The position numbers were made by a program, and so were the translations under genes. The notes below the pieces were generated by a model. The model was not told the DNA's origin and did no database searches. It worked only from the letters and a program-made list of their open reading frames with translations. From NCBI GenBank assembly GCA_949878425.1, contig CATLAL010000001.1:1-64000 (forward strand): a stretch of 64,000 bases of DNA. The letters run 5' to 3'. This document shows, piece after piece, positions 1-7,550 of the stretch (position 1 is the stretch's first letter; each line of letters opens with the position of its first letter). The stretch is from an uncultured Oscillospiraceae bacterium (lineage in GTDB: Bacteria > Bacillota > Clostridia > Oscillospirales > Oscillospiraceae).

Positions 1-288
1 GAGCGCAATAAAAGAGAACTTCCGATATATCAGGGTGTTTTCTATTGCTGAATAGCCTGGGAAACGGTGTAAAAGGTAGTTGTATTCTCCTGCTTTTTGT
101 GATACTATTTTGATACTAAGAAAATTAACGGCCAAAAATAACAGGTAAAATATTAACAAATTTGCGAATGTTATGCCTGTTAAAGTATAGGAAATACAGC
201 CCCATATAATAGGATTTGTCGAGTGGGAATGAGTTTTTGAAACTTTGAACCCCTTGTGGCACAACGGATAGACGGTTTTGCGCCCCTC

Positions 289-310
289 TTTTGATAACGA
301 TTTGATAACG
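289..310. repeat. Paired TTTGATAAC-type repeat, left copy
   Basis: Two closely spaced TTTGATAAC copies. A very similar pair (TGATAAC, ATTTGATAAC) recurs at 2771-2791 on the other side of the decayed mobilisation genes. Both pairs are followed by a short CCC-containing block and a TATAGG/CATAGG-like stretch. This could be arm-type integrase binding DNA at the two ends of a lost element. That is inference from position and similarity only. Confidence 0.35.
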
Positions 311-400
311 CTCCCCATAGGCCGTATCATTCTGTATCCCCGGTGGATTGCAGGTGAAAAGTGTTCCTTTGCGGCTTGCGGGTGACAAAAACCATATTAC

Positions 401-436
401 AAAGCCCTTACCGATGGCAACATCGGTAAGGGCTTT
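401..436. terminator. Perfect 16-bp hairpin with GCAA tetraloop
   Basis: The arms at 401-416 and 421-436 are exact inverted repeats around a GCAA (GNRA-type) loop. The outer A and T residues of the arms give a T-run on both strands, so it can act as a bidirectional intrinsic terminator. It lies just beyond the 3' end of the minus-strand XRE fragment. The first 400 bases of the window otherwise show no gene I can support. Confidence 0.7.
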
Positions 437-445
437 TGCCGTCTG

Positions 446-931
446 TCAATCCTTTCCCAGCCTGTCCTTGAACGCTTCTACAAGGAAGTCGCTCAATTCC
501 TTGGAGGGGACTTTGACCCATTTCCGGGTGGTATCGTACTTGGGGTAGTTGTAGCGCCAGCGGTCATAGTCCTCCCTGGTGATCTCCCCGGCCTCCAGCT
601 TCTTGGCCTGCTCCGCCCAGGCGGACAGCATTTCAAGCATATCAACATAGGTCTTGCCTTTGGACTTGTCCAGCCTTAAACAGATTTCGCCGTCAATCTC
701 CCCGATGGTCAGCCCCCGTATATCCTCCAGGGCAAAGAGGGTGTGCATGAGGCCAATATCGCTGTCTATGTCAGGGACGGTCAGGGCATCGGTGGAGACT
801 TCAAAGAAGCCCGCCAGCGTCCGGGTCAGGTCGGCCTTGGGGGTACGGCTCCCTGTCTCATACTGCGCCATACGCACATCGGCGGAGCGTTCCGGGAACC
901 CCACCACCTGACCGAGATACTTCTCCCAGAC
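446..931 (-). pseudogene. 5'-truncated XRE-family (Cro/CI helix-turn-helix) regulator
   Basis: The frame begins inside a typical XRE helix-turn-helix: residues reading KYLGQVVGFPERSADVRMAQYE and then GSRTPK match the second half of the DNA-binding domain. An in-frame TAG at 932-934 and the loss of the first helices show that the N-terminus is missing. A GTG at 905-907 could still start a 153-residue product, but that product would lack a complete HTH. The C-terminal part is the acidic, uncharacterised tail often attached to such regulators in conjugative elements. The breakpoint at about 917-932 is overlapped by an integrase scrap on the other strand, so this is a deletion scar. Hairpin 401-436 follows the stop. 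Confidence 0.7.
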
Positions 932-992
932 CTACCTTAAAACCCTGCACAACCAACTCAGCGCCATTTTCAACCAGACCGCCAATCATTGA
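918..992 (+). pseudogene. Tyrosine recombinase/integrase fragment (SAM-like core-binding domain)
   Basis: A short plus-strand frame reads YFSQTYLKTLHNQLSAIF and ends at TGA 990-992. This motif is typical of the N-terminal SAM-like DNA-binding domain of phage and ICE integrases. Only about 25 codons survive, with no catalytic R-H-R-Y region. It sits between the truncated XRE gene and an AAA-ATPase scrap. It is best read as debris of an integrated element. Confidence 0.55.
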
Positions 993-993
993 C

Positions 994-1166
994 GGTCTGC
1001 TCTACCCTGGGACGTACCTCTTTGCGGGAGCGCCCAAGGTGGGCAACCCGGTGTTGGAGGCCGTTGCCGCCCTTGTGACGGCGGACAGCCCCACCTGGGG
1101 CGGCACCGCCACGGAGCTGGCGGCGGCTATCCAGACCGACATGAAGCCCAACGCCCTGAGAAGATA
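994..1166 (+). pseudogene. Scrap of AAA/RepA-like ATPase from a mobile element
   Basis: The plus-strand frame reads YPGTYLFAGAPKVGN, the start of the Walker A region of RepA/RecA-like ATPases carried by clostridial ICEs. It then continues directly with PVLEAVAALVTADSPTW and TDMKPNALRRY, which resemble the far C-terminal region of the same proteins. The Walker A motif breaks off at GAPKVGN (GKS expected), so the ATPase core has been deleted internally. The 3' end runs into the MobV frame at about 1161-1166. Family assignment rests on motif recognition only. Confidence 0.45.
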
Positions 1167-2126
1167 CGTTCCAGTAAGCAGGAAAAGCCGTTCCATGAAA
1201 TCATCCTGCAAGTAGGGAACAAGGACGACATGAGCGCCGAGGGCGAGGACGGCCAGCTTGCGGCGGCGGTGCTGGACGAGTACATGAGGGGCTTCCAGAA
1301 GCGCAATCCCCAGCTTCGGGTGTTCTCCGCCCACCTCCACATGGACGAGGCCACGCCCCATCTGCACATCGACTTCGTGCCGTTCACCACCGGGAGCAAG
1401 CGGGGCCTGGACACAAGGGTATCTCTCAAACAGGCATTAGCGGCCCAGGGATTCAAGGGCGGCACAAGGGGCGATACGGAGTGGATCCAGTGGGTACGCT
1501 CTGAAAAGGAACAGCTTGCCGCCGTGATGGAGCGCCACGGGATAGAGTGGGAGGACAAGGGCACCCACGATAAGCACCTGTCCGTGATGGACTACAAGAA
1601 GGAACAGCGGGCCAAGGAGATTGCCGAGCTGGAGGCGCTCAAGGCCAAAAAGCAGGGGCAGGTGGAGCGGCAGGAACAGCGGCTAAAGGAGCTGGCCCCG
1701 GCTGTGAGGAACATGGAGCAGTTGGCGGCGCAGTTCTCCGATGACCCGGAGCGGATATTGCCGGAGCCTGGGCCATTAGAGAGCGCCAAGTCCTACCGGG
1801 AGAAAAAGGCAAAGCCCCTACTCGCCAAGATCGTCAAGGTGCTGCGCTCCTTGTATCGGGCCTATGTTGAGCTAAAAGGGAAGTATGAGCGTTTGCAGGG
1901 GGACTATGGACGGGCCAGGGAGGGCAACGAGCGGTTGTCCGACCGATTGCAGGAGGTAAAGTTGGAAAACAAGGCCCTGCGAGGGACTGTTGCCGACTTT
2001 GAGCGGGTCAAGCGGGCTTTCAGCCCGGAGGAGGTAGAGCGGGCCGTGGAGGACGCAAAACGCCGGGAGGCGCAAGAGCAGGAGCAGAAGAAAGCAAAGC
2101 GGAAGTTTAGCCGGGGGGCAAGGTAA
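1161..2126 (+). pseudogene. 5'-truncated MobV/Pre-type relaxase (plasmid recombination enzyme)
   Basis: MobV relaxases nick an origin of transfer to start mobilisation. The frame opens at the deletion scar with KIRSSKQEKPFHEIILQVGN and keeps the histidine triad region HLHMDEATPHLHIDFVP plus the conserved FTTGSKRGLDTRVSLKQAL and DTEWIQW blocks. A long charged coiled coil (about residues 130-320) follows. The N-terminal 60-80 residues usual in the family, with the catalytic tyrosine region, are missing. The first in-frame ATG (1230) has no convincing ribosome binding site. GC-rich like the chromosome. It has probably been inactive since the deletion. A terminator hairpin follows at 2132-2167. 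Confidence 0.75.
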
Positions 2127-2131
2127 CAGAC

Positions 2132-2167
2132 AGCAGGAGAGCGCTCTTTAAAGCGCCCTCCTGTTTT
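2132..2167 (+). terminator. Terminator after MobV remnant
   Basis: The arms CAGGAG-AGCGCT and AGCGCC-CTCCTG form an imperfect stem around CTTTA, followed by TTTTT. It lies a few bases after the TAA at 2124-2126. Confidence 0.6.
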
Positions 2168-2234
2168 TACTTGCCAGCGGGTGCTTTTGCTGATATAATA
2201 AAAATGAGAGATTATCAATTTGTGGAGGTACCAT

Positions 2235-2657
2235 ATGAGGAAAAATGTCACAACTGTTTTGATAATATGTCTTGCTATTTCCACACTAATATTTGCATTT
2301 CTCTGGAATGCAGAAAAAAACAGCAAAGATGATGTAAAAGAGCTTGCCCAGGCAAGCGCAGTTGATGCATACACGCAGTTTGCGATATATCAATCCCATG
2401 GTGATATAATCAGGTATTGGGATGGGGTTGCTTCATTTCACTCTTTTCAACAAGCGTACCTTTCCATAGTTCAAGGAACAAATCAATCATACAATAGCCT
2501 GATTTGTAACGAAATTTATGGGTATATGATTGCTGAACCAGAAAAATGCCAAAATTTTATTGCGGACATTGTCTCAATAATGGAACTTCTTTCTAAAGAT
2601 GTTGAAGATTTGACAGGACATGACCAATTGTTCAATCTTCGAAATGCTTTGCGATGA
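2235..2657 (+). CDS. Small membrane-anchored protein of unknown function
   Basis: This 140-residue protein starts at ATG 2235, eight bases after a clear GGAGGT (2222-2228); an upstream TTG at 2220 lies before the ribosome binding site and is rejected. Residues 5-25 (TTVLIICLAISTLIFAFLW) are one hydrophobic segment, so it is a signal anchor or an uncleaved membrane helix. The rest is a soluble, helix-rich outward-facing domain with two cysteines and no motif I recognise. Base composition is much more AT-rich than the surrounding genes. It lies between the MobV remnant and further element debris. I infer that it came in with the mobile element. Confidence 0.7.
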   Translation: MRKNVTTVLIICLAISTLIFAFLWNAEKNSKDDVKELAQASAVDAYTQFAIYQSHGDIIRYWDGVASFHSFQQAYLSIVQGTNQSYNSLICNEIYGYMIAEPEKCQNFIADIVSIMELLSKDVEDLTGHDQLFNLRNALR

Positions 2658-2770
2658 ACGATTCGGAAAAAGGCGGGACGGGGAATGTGGTTGCATTCTC
2701 TCATCTTTTGTGATATAGTTACAGTCGCAAACCAGCAGAACAAAGAGTAAACCCTCTCTCCCGTTATCAC

Positions 2771-2791
2771 CGCTGATAACAATTTGATAAC
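2771..2791. repeat. Paired TTTGATAAC-type repeat, right copy
   Basis: Contains TGATAAC and ATTTGATAAC in the same spacing as 289-310. Nearby, CTTTTGTGATA at 2706-2716 resembles CTTTTTGTGATA at 94-105. GAGTGGGAGTGAGTT at 2895-2909 resembles GAGTGGGAATGAGTT at 221-235. No gene is seen from 2658 to 3000. Confidence 0.35.
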
Positions 2792-3001
2792 AGCCCATCG
2801 TATAGGCTGGATAATATGGATATATCAAATAATCAAAAGAACAGGGCATCATATTTCTAAAGCAAAATCCGTTAGAATATGATACCCAGCAACGAGTGGG
2901 AGTGAGTTCAGCGGGCGGGAAAGACTTGCTATAACTGGGTTTTGTAAGGCTTAGCCCCTTCTGTGGCATCGATTTGGCAACATTTTTTCATGATTCATAG
3001 G

Positions 3002-3042
3002 AAAAGAGCTAACTGGTTTTGTTTGGGCCAGTTAGCTCTTTT
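3002..3042. terminator. 15-bp bidirectional hairpin terminator
   Basis: AAAAGAGCTAACTGG (3002-3016) pairs with CCAGTTAGCTCTTTT (3028-3042) around an 11-base loop, with T/A tracts on both sides. It marks the downstream end of the mobile debris and of the minus-strand transposase fragment. Confidence 0.65.
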
Positions 3043-3350
3043 TATAGTCTTATATCATACCAAAATAGGCAAACGCATCTTTGATCCGAGGTCTTGGCAT
3101 AGCGAGTGGCAATCCCTCTCCAGCGCTTCAGGGACAGAAAACAGTTTTCTACCAAATGGCGCAGCTTATAGAGATATTTGTCATAGTCACGTTGTCCTTT
3201 GCGGTTCTTTTTCGGCGGAATCACAGGCTCCATCCCTGCCAAAACCGCATAGGACAGGATATCATTTGTGTCATAGCCCCGATCCGCCAGCAGAGCTTCC
3301 GCGGAAATACCCTCTATCAGGTGGACAGCTTCTTTACAATCCGATCGGGT
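3042..3350 (-). pseudogene. IS5-family transposase C-terminal fragment
   Basis: The minus-strand frame reads EAVHLIEGISAEALLADRGYDT, then PPKKNRKGQRDYD and YKLRHLVENCFLSLKRWRGIATRYAK. These are the second catalytic aspartate region and the highly conserved RHxVExxFxxLKxxRxIATRYxK block, which carries the catalytic glutamate of IS5-type DDE transposases. The N-terminal half is absent: readable similarity fades near 3350. The final residues after RYAK diverge, so both ends are damaged. No intact terminal inverted repeats were found. Non-functional remnant. Confidence 0.75.
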
Positions 3351-3462
3351 ACCTTAAATTTGGCGGATTTCCATCTCCGGCACGTTATTTTTGTTTTACG
3401 CCCCCTGGTTTTTCCAATGAACAATTATTATTTCTGATTTCTCTCGACTTCCTCCTTTATGT

Positions 3463-3496
3463 GCAAAAATCCCGCACCGAAGTGCGGGATTTTTGC
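3463..3496 (-). terminator. Terminator of tRNA-Ser
   Basis: A 15-bp perfect stem (3463-3477/3482-3496) with a CGAA loop and A5/T5 tails, placed 26 bases after the 3' end of the minus-strand tRNA-Ser. Confidence 0.75.
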
Positions 3497-3521
3497 CTGC
3501 ATCTTTTTTGTCAATGCAAGT

Positions 3522-3613
3522 TGGCGGAGATGGAGAGATTCGAACTCTCGATACCCTTTTGAGGTATACACGATTTCCAATCGTGCGCGCTCGACCAGCT
3601 ACGCGACATCTCC
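3522..3613 (-). tRNA. tRNA-Ser (anticodon GGA)
   Basis: Read on the minus strand, the acceptor stem is GGAGATG/CATCTCC with discriminator G and an encoded CCA. The anticodon arm is CACGA-TTGGAAA-TCGTG, giving anticodon GGA. The variable arm is long and paired (ATACC/GGGTAT), as class II tRNA-Ser requires. The T arm is GAGAG-TTCGAAT-CTCTC. It decodes UCC/UCU serine codons. A strong promoter (3655-3683) precedes it and a terminator (3463-3496) follows. Integrated elements often target tRNA genes, and this one borders the mobile debris, but I see no clear attachment duplication of its 3' end. Confidence 0.95.
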
Positions 3614-3654
3614 ATATAGCTGATTAAGAAGAGCATCTTAATTAATGCTAATTT

Positions 3655-3683
3655 ATTATAGCCAGTTTTTCCTCCAAAGTCAA
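3655..3683 (-). promoter_or_regulatory. Promoter of tRNA-Ser
   Basis: On the minus strand: -35 TTGACT, 17-base spacer, -10 TATAAT (3655-3660). The tRNA starts about 40 bases downstream. Confidence 0.75.
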
Positions 3684-3725
3684 TAGGGAATTCCGCGTTT
3701 TTTCTAAAGGGCGAGTTTTATATTG

Positions 3726-3765
3726 AAAATGGACAGTCGGAAAAAGGAGTCCGGCTGTCCATTTT
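3726..3765 (-). terminator. Terminator after SpoIIE gene
   Basis: A 15-bp stem (one G-U pair) at 3726-3740/3751-3765 with an A4/T4 flank, between the spoIIE stop and the tRNA promoter. Confidence 0.65.
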
Positions 3766-3838
3766 CATAAAAGCAGGGGACAGGATCCCAGAAGGGGGGG
3801 CTCTATATGGGCGAGGAAAAGGTATTCAATGCACAAAA

Positions 3839-5449
3839 CTATACCGCCCGCCTGCCGGGATTTTGGGGCGGGAGGTACAGGCACAGGGCGCTGCAGTCGT
3901 CGTCTCCCCGCCTGCGCTCCCGGGCCTCCCGCAGCACCAGGGACACCAGCACGTTGGGGTCGTCCCCCTGCCAGCCCGCCAGCAGATTTTGCAGCCACTG
4001 GTCGTCTCCGCTGTCCGCCACGCCGTCGCTGATCATCAGCACAAAGGCGTCCTCCTCCAGGAGGAATTTCGCCTCCGTGGGGGCCGCGCCCGCCTCCTGG
4101 AGGCCTGCCGGCAGGGCGCTGCCGGTGAGGCGGCGGACGGTCCCCCGGCGCTTGATGTAGGTGGGGGCCGCGCCGTACTTGTAGAGGGCGGCCTGGCGGT
4201 TTACCAGGTTGATGCTCATCAGGTCGATGGTGGTAAAGCCGCCGTCCTCGTCGCTGCGGAGGTTCAGCGCCGCGTTGAGGGTCTTGAGGGCCGGCTCCGC
4301 CTCAATACCGGCCTTTAAAAACTGCTCCAGCAGCCGCAGGGTCATCTGACTCTCCCGCTGGGCCTCCCGGCCGCTGCCCATGCCGTCGCTGAGAAGCAGG
4401 AAGAGGCTGCTGCCGCTGCCCCGGAAATAGGTCAGGCTGTCGCCGCACAGCCGCTGCCCCTCCTTGGGAGAGGAGCCCATGGCCACGTCGTATTTGAGCT
4501 CCTGGCCCGGGGCGGCGGGGACCTCCGCCGGCGCGGCCATGGCCTGGGCCACCAGCTCCCCCAGCTGGGCGTACTGCCCCCGGGTTTTCTGCCGCTCCCG
4601 CTCCAGCTGCCGCCGGTACTGGCGGCGCAGCAGCAGGGCGGTTACCTCCGTGTTGATGGCGGAGAGGAGCTGGGGAAAGTGGATGCAGCGGCTGGCAAAG
4701 TGGCCGGGGAAGTCCCTCGGCTCCGCCCGTCCCCGCTCCAGCAGGGCCGGAGTAGCGTCGTTGAAGGCGTTGAAGGTGCCTACATACTCCTTGCTCCAGC
4801 AGACCTCCCGCAGGGCGCAGCCCCGGCAGACCACCTCCGCCGCCCGGTCGAAGATTACGGCGGGGTTCTCCTCCTTTTTTGGCGGCGGGGTTCCGAAGCT
4901 CTCGCACAGGGAGCGCAGGGCCTCGGCGCTCAGCCGCAGCCGCTGGCGGATGCCCTCCGTCTCCCGGGCGGCCTTCCGCCGGGGGATCGCCGTTTCCCGC
5001 AGCACCAGGGCGCAGTAGTGGCACAGCACGCCCGCCAGGGCGGTGCAGGCGAACATGCGCAGCACTCCCCCGCCGGTGAGGCCCAGCTGGATGGTGTAGG
5101 CCAGCTCCACCGCCAGCGTGGCCCCGGCGGCGGTCAGGGGCCTGAACAGGGGCCTCTGGGACCAGGCGCCGTCCCGAAAGGCGGAGAGAACGGAGTAAAT
5201 CAGAATCAGAATGCCGCAGCACCGCAGGGCCGGCCCAAAGTCCAGAAAAACCAGGCTGCCCAGGATGCCGCCGCAGAGCGCCGCCAGAGCGTTCCTTCCG
5301 GGCCGGCAGGCGGCCAGCAGTCCGGCGGCCAGCGGCGCGCGGCCCTCCAGGCAGCAGGCGGCGGCGCAGAACCCCGCCCCGGCGTAGCCCGCCAGGCGGA
5401 GCAGCGCCTCCCGGCCGGGCCGCTCAATGGTAATGCCGGCGATTTTCAT
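3839..5449 (-). CDS. spoIIE: Stage II sporulation protein E-like PP2C phosphatase
   Basis: SpoIIE is the membrane serine phosphatase that dephosphorylates SpoIIAA to release sigma-F in the forespore. The 536-residue product has several hydrophobic N-terminal segments (about residues 10-160), a linker with a CxxC-containing block (CRGCALREVC), then a PP2C/SpoIIE domain: GDSLTYFRGSGSSLFLLLSDGMGSG carries the first metal aspartate, ISDGVADSG the second and RGDDDCSALCLYL the last. ATG 5449 was chosen because AGAGGGGGA precedes it; the frame upstream is only open by chance. It is shorter than the roughly 820-residue Bacillus protein, mainly because the membrane part is compact, as in many Clostridia. 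Single-gene unit ending at hairpin 3726-3765. Confidence 0.88.
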   Translation of the reverse strand: MKIAGITIERPGREALLRLAGYAGAGFCAAACCLEGRAPLAAGLLAACRPGRNALAALCGGILGSLVFLDFGPALRCCGILILIYSVLSAFRDGAWSQRPLFRPLTAAGATLAVELAYTIQLGLTGGGVLRMFACTALAGVLCHYCALVLRETAIPRRKAARETEGIRQRLRLSAEALRSLCESFGTPPPKKEENPAVIFDRAAEVVCRGCALREVCWSKEYVGTFNAFNDATPALLERGRAEPRDFPGHFASRCIHFPQLLSAINTEVTALLLRRQYRRQLERERQKTRGQYAQLGELVAQAMAAPAEVPAAPGQELKYDVAMGSSPKEGQRLCGDSLTYFRGSGSSLFLLLSDGMGSGREAQRESQMTLRLLEQFLKAGIEAEPALKTLNAALNLRSDEDGGFTTIDLMSINLVNRQAALYKYGAAPTYIKRRGTVRRLTGSALPAGLQEAGAAPTEAKFLLEEDAFVLMISDGVADSGDDQWLQNLLAGWQGDDPNVLVSLVLREARERRRGDDDCSALCLYLPPQNPGRRAV

Positions 5450-5636
5450 AGCTTGTCCCCCTCTTTCCCCCGGTATTGGGAACCATTGTAGCAGGGAGAC
5501 GAAAAAAAAACTGTCGGGAAATGGGCCTGCCGGCGGGGGCGGTGTCAGGAAAGTTGGCAATGCATGGCGGGAAAAGCCCCGCCCTTTGGGCGTGTTGACA
5601 TTTTTCAAACAAGCCCTAAGCATTTGGAAAAAGGTA

Positions 5637-5665
5637 TTGCCAGAAGAAGGGAATTAGGGTATAAT
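5637..5665 (+). promoter_or_regulatory. Promoter upstream of TetR regulator
   Basis: TTGCCA (5637-5642), 17-base spacer, TATAAT (5660-5665). Transcription would begin at about 5672, right at the inverted repeat 5673-5715. Confidence 0.7.
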
Positions 5666-5672
5666 TTAGAAA

Positions 5673-5715
5673 CTGCCCCAATAGCCGAAGGCGTGTGCGG
5701 GGGCTATTGGTGCAG
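5673..5715 (+). promoter_or_regulatory. 14-bp inverted repeat in TetR leader (operator or RNA hairpin)
   Basis: CTGCCCCAATAGCC (5673-5686) and GGCTATTGGTGCAG (5702-5715) pair with one mismatch around a 15-base loop, starting at the predicted transcription start. TetR proteins commonly bind inverted repeats overlapping their own promoters, so autoregulation is possible; a leader hairpin is the alternative. Confidence 0.45.
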
Positions 5716-5755
5716 CTTCTTAGGTTAACGTGCGGCTGCTGCCGCGGGGAGGGAA

Positions 5756-6415
5756 GTGGTTGTTCTGGATGACACCAAAACGCGGATCCTTTTTGCGGCG
5801 ATGCGGGCTGTGCGGCAATATGGTCTTGAGGGCGTGCGGGTCCAGAACGTGGGCGAGTTCGCGGAGATCTCCCCGGGGGCGATTTACCGCTACTTTGAGA
5901 ACAAGGAGCAGCTGCTGGCGGAGTGCTTCCTCTATGTGGACAGACAGGCGGCGGCAATTTTTGAGGATCTGGAGCTGAATCCTCGGACCATGCTCGCCGA
6001 CCCTGTGGGAGCGGTAAAGAGTCTGTGGCTGCCATATTTCCGGTTTTGGACGGCCCACCCGGATGAAACGATTTTCTACCACCGCTTCCGGGACAGCAGC
6101 TTCTTTCCCAAATACGATAAGGACCGCGATTTTACCTGCTTTAAGACATTTATTGGAATGGTTCACGCCTTTAAAAGGGCGTTTCCCAATTTGAACAGGA
6201 TCAATCAAGATCTGCTGTGGCTCCACGTCCTGACGTCCACGGTGCTGTATGCCAAATACGTGGTGGAGGGCACTCTTCCCGATAATCAGGAGACGGAGGA
6301 CGCCGTATTCCAGCTGCTGACCACCGGACTGAGCGGATATCTGAGGCCAGAGAAGCCAAAAGGAGAGAGCTGGGGAGCAGAAAAATGCACCGGTGAGGCG
6401 CAAATTATTTTTTGA
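5756..6415 (+). CDS. TetR/AcrR-family transcriptional regulator
   Basis: The 219-residue protein begins at GTG 5756 behind GGGGAGGGA. Residues 6-52 are a TetR helix-turn-helix (TRILFAAMRAVRQYGLEGVRV, then EISPGAIYRYFENKEQLLAE, the signature GxIYxYFxNKExLL). The remaining helices form the variable ligand/dimer domain and do not reveal a ligand. No efflux pump or enzyme is divergently encoded; the next gene on the same strand is a diguanylate cyclase 165 bases away. Its own leader carries the inverted repeat 5673-5715 as a candidate operator. Regulator identity is firm, target unknown. Confidence 0.88.
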   Translation: MVVLDDTKTRILFAAMRAVRQYGLEGVRVQNVGEFAEISPGAIYRYFENKEQLLAECFLYVDRQAAAIFEDLELNPRTMLADPVGAVKSLWLPYFRFWTAHPDETIFYHRFRDSSFFPKYDKDRDFTCFKTFIGMVHAFKRAFPNLNRINQDLLWLHVLTSTVLYAKYVVEGTLPDNQETEDAVFQLLTTGLSGYLRPEKPKGESWGAEKCTGEAQIIF

Positions 6416-6580
6416 ACAGACGGGAGAATAAACGTTTATTTACATGCCGTTCCAACCGCTTGCCGTCCTGTCTGCCGGGACGCCCGCAGCCGGGGCGGAG
6501 AGACGCTTTCCCCCTTCAGACAATAACAAACCATATGTTGTTACAGGTTGGCTTGAGAAAACAAAACAAGGAGTGCAGAT
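6416..6580 (+). other. Intergenic region before the diguanylate cyclase
   Basis: 165 bases without a coding signal. The last part is AT-rich and ends with AAGGAG seven bases before ATG 6581. I see no strong -35/-10 pair or terminator here. Confidence 0.4.
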
Positions 6581-7498
6581 ATGGAAAAGATACTGATTGT
6601 TGACGACAGTCCCCTGCAGGCGGCTCAACTGAAATCAATTTTGGATAACGAGTATGACGTTACCGTCGCCCAGGCGGCGGAGGACGGGCTGTGCCGGGCA
6701 AGCTGCGAGAACTATTCCCTGATCCTGCTGGATGTGGTGATGCCGGGGATGGACGGTTTTACACTGCTGAAAAAATTGCAGGAGGAGATCATTACCCAGA
6801 GCATTCCAGTGATCCTGATTACCAGCCTCTCAGATGTGGAGCATGAGCAGCGCGGGCTTGTTCTGGGGGCGGTGGACTATATTACAAAGCCCTTCTATTC
6901 CGCAATTGTACAGGCCAGGGTCAATACCCATATCAAGCTGTATAACTACCGCAGGCAGGTGGAGGAGCAGTCCATGACCGACCAGCTGACTGGAATTGCC
7001 AACCGGCGCAGGTACGACCGCTACAGCATGGTCAAATGGAACGAGGCCGCCCGGCTCCAGGTCCCGTTTTCCATCTGCATGTTTGATATCGACAATTTCA
7101 AAATTTACAACGACACCTTCGGCCACCCGGCCGGGGACAAGGTAATTGCCGCCATAGCAAAGACCGTGTCCTCCCATCTGCAGCGCGGCACGGACTTTTT
7201 GGCCCGCTATGGGGGGGAGGAGTTTGTGGCCCTCTTTATGGGCGATCACTCCGATAAGATATTTGAGCACCTGAAAAGAATCCGGCAGGCCATAGAGGAT
7301 CTCCACATCCCCCATAACCCCTCCGTATCCGAGTGGGTTACGGTCAGCGTAGGCGGCGTCACGGTCGTTCCCACAGCGGAGAGCGCCTACGGGTCCTATT
7401 TAAAAGTCGCGGACACCATGCTGTACGACGCGAAAAAGCACGGCCGGAACCGGGTGGTATGGGCTGACGAGCGAATGAAGCAGATGTGGGAAAAATGA
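6581..7498 (+). CDS. Response regulator diguanylate cyclase (REC-GGDEF)
   Basis: Makes the second messenger cyclic di-GMP from two GTP under control of phosphorylation. Residues 1-120 are a receiver domain with acidic pair D8-D9, phospho-acceptor D51 (LLDVVMPG) and K103 (TKPF). Residues 130-300 are GGDEF: the DQLTGIANRR entry motif, FDIDNFKIYNDTFGH, and the active-site loop GGEEF at 211-215. The product-inhibition site RxxD (R202-GT-D205) lies five residues before GGEEF, so feedback inhibition should be intact. The order REC-GGDEF with 305 residues is the PleD/WspR-like layout with a single receiver. A PilZ protein follows 52 bases later, which suggests a small cyclic di-GMP signalling unit. 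No histidine kinase is adjacent. Confidence 0.93.
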   Translation: MEKILIVDDSPLQAAQLKSILDNEYDVTVAQAAEDGLCRASCENYSLILLDVVMPGMDGFTLLKKLQEEIITQSIPVILITSLSDVEHEQRGLVLGAVDYITKPFYSAIVQARVNTHIKLYNYRRQVEEQSMTDQLTGIANRRRYDRYSMVKWNEAARLQVPFSICMFDIDNFKIYNDTFGHPAGDKVIAAIAKTVSSHLQRGTDFLARYGGEEFVALFMGDHSDKIFEHLKRIRQAIEDLHIPHNPSVSEWVTVSVGGVTVVPTAESAYGSYLKVADTMLYDAKKHGRNRVVWADERMKQMWEK

Positions 7499-7550
7499 CG
7501 CCTCCTCCGGCAGGGGGGAGCGTAAAAACGCTTGAAAAAGGATGTGTGCT

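Noticed and set aside
2963..3562. 199-residue plus-strand open frame
   Set aside because: It runs antisense to the IS5 transposase fragment and into the tRNA-Ser terminator, with no ribosome binding site or domain.
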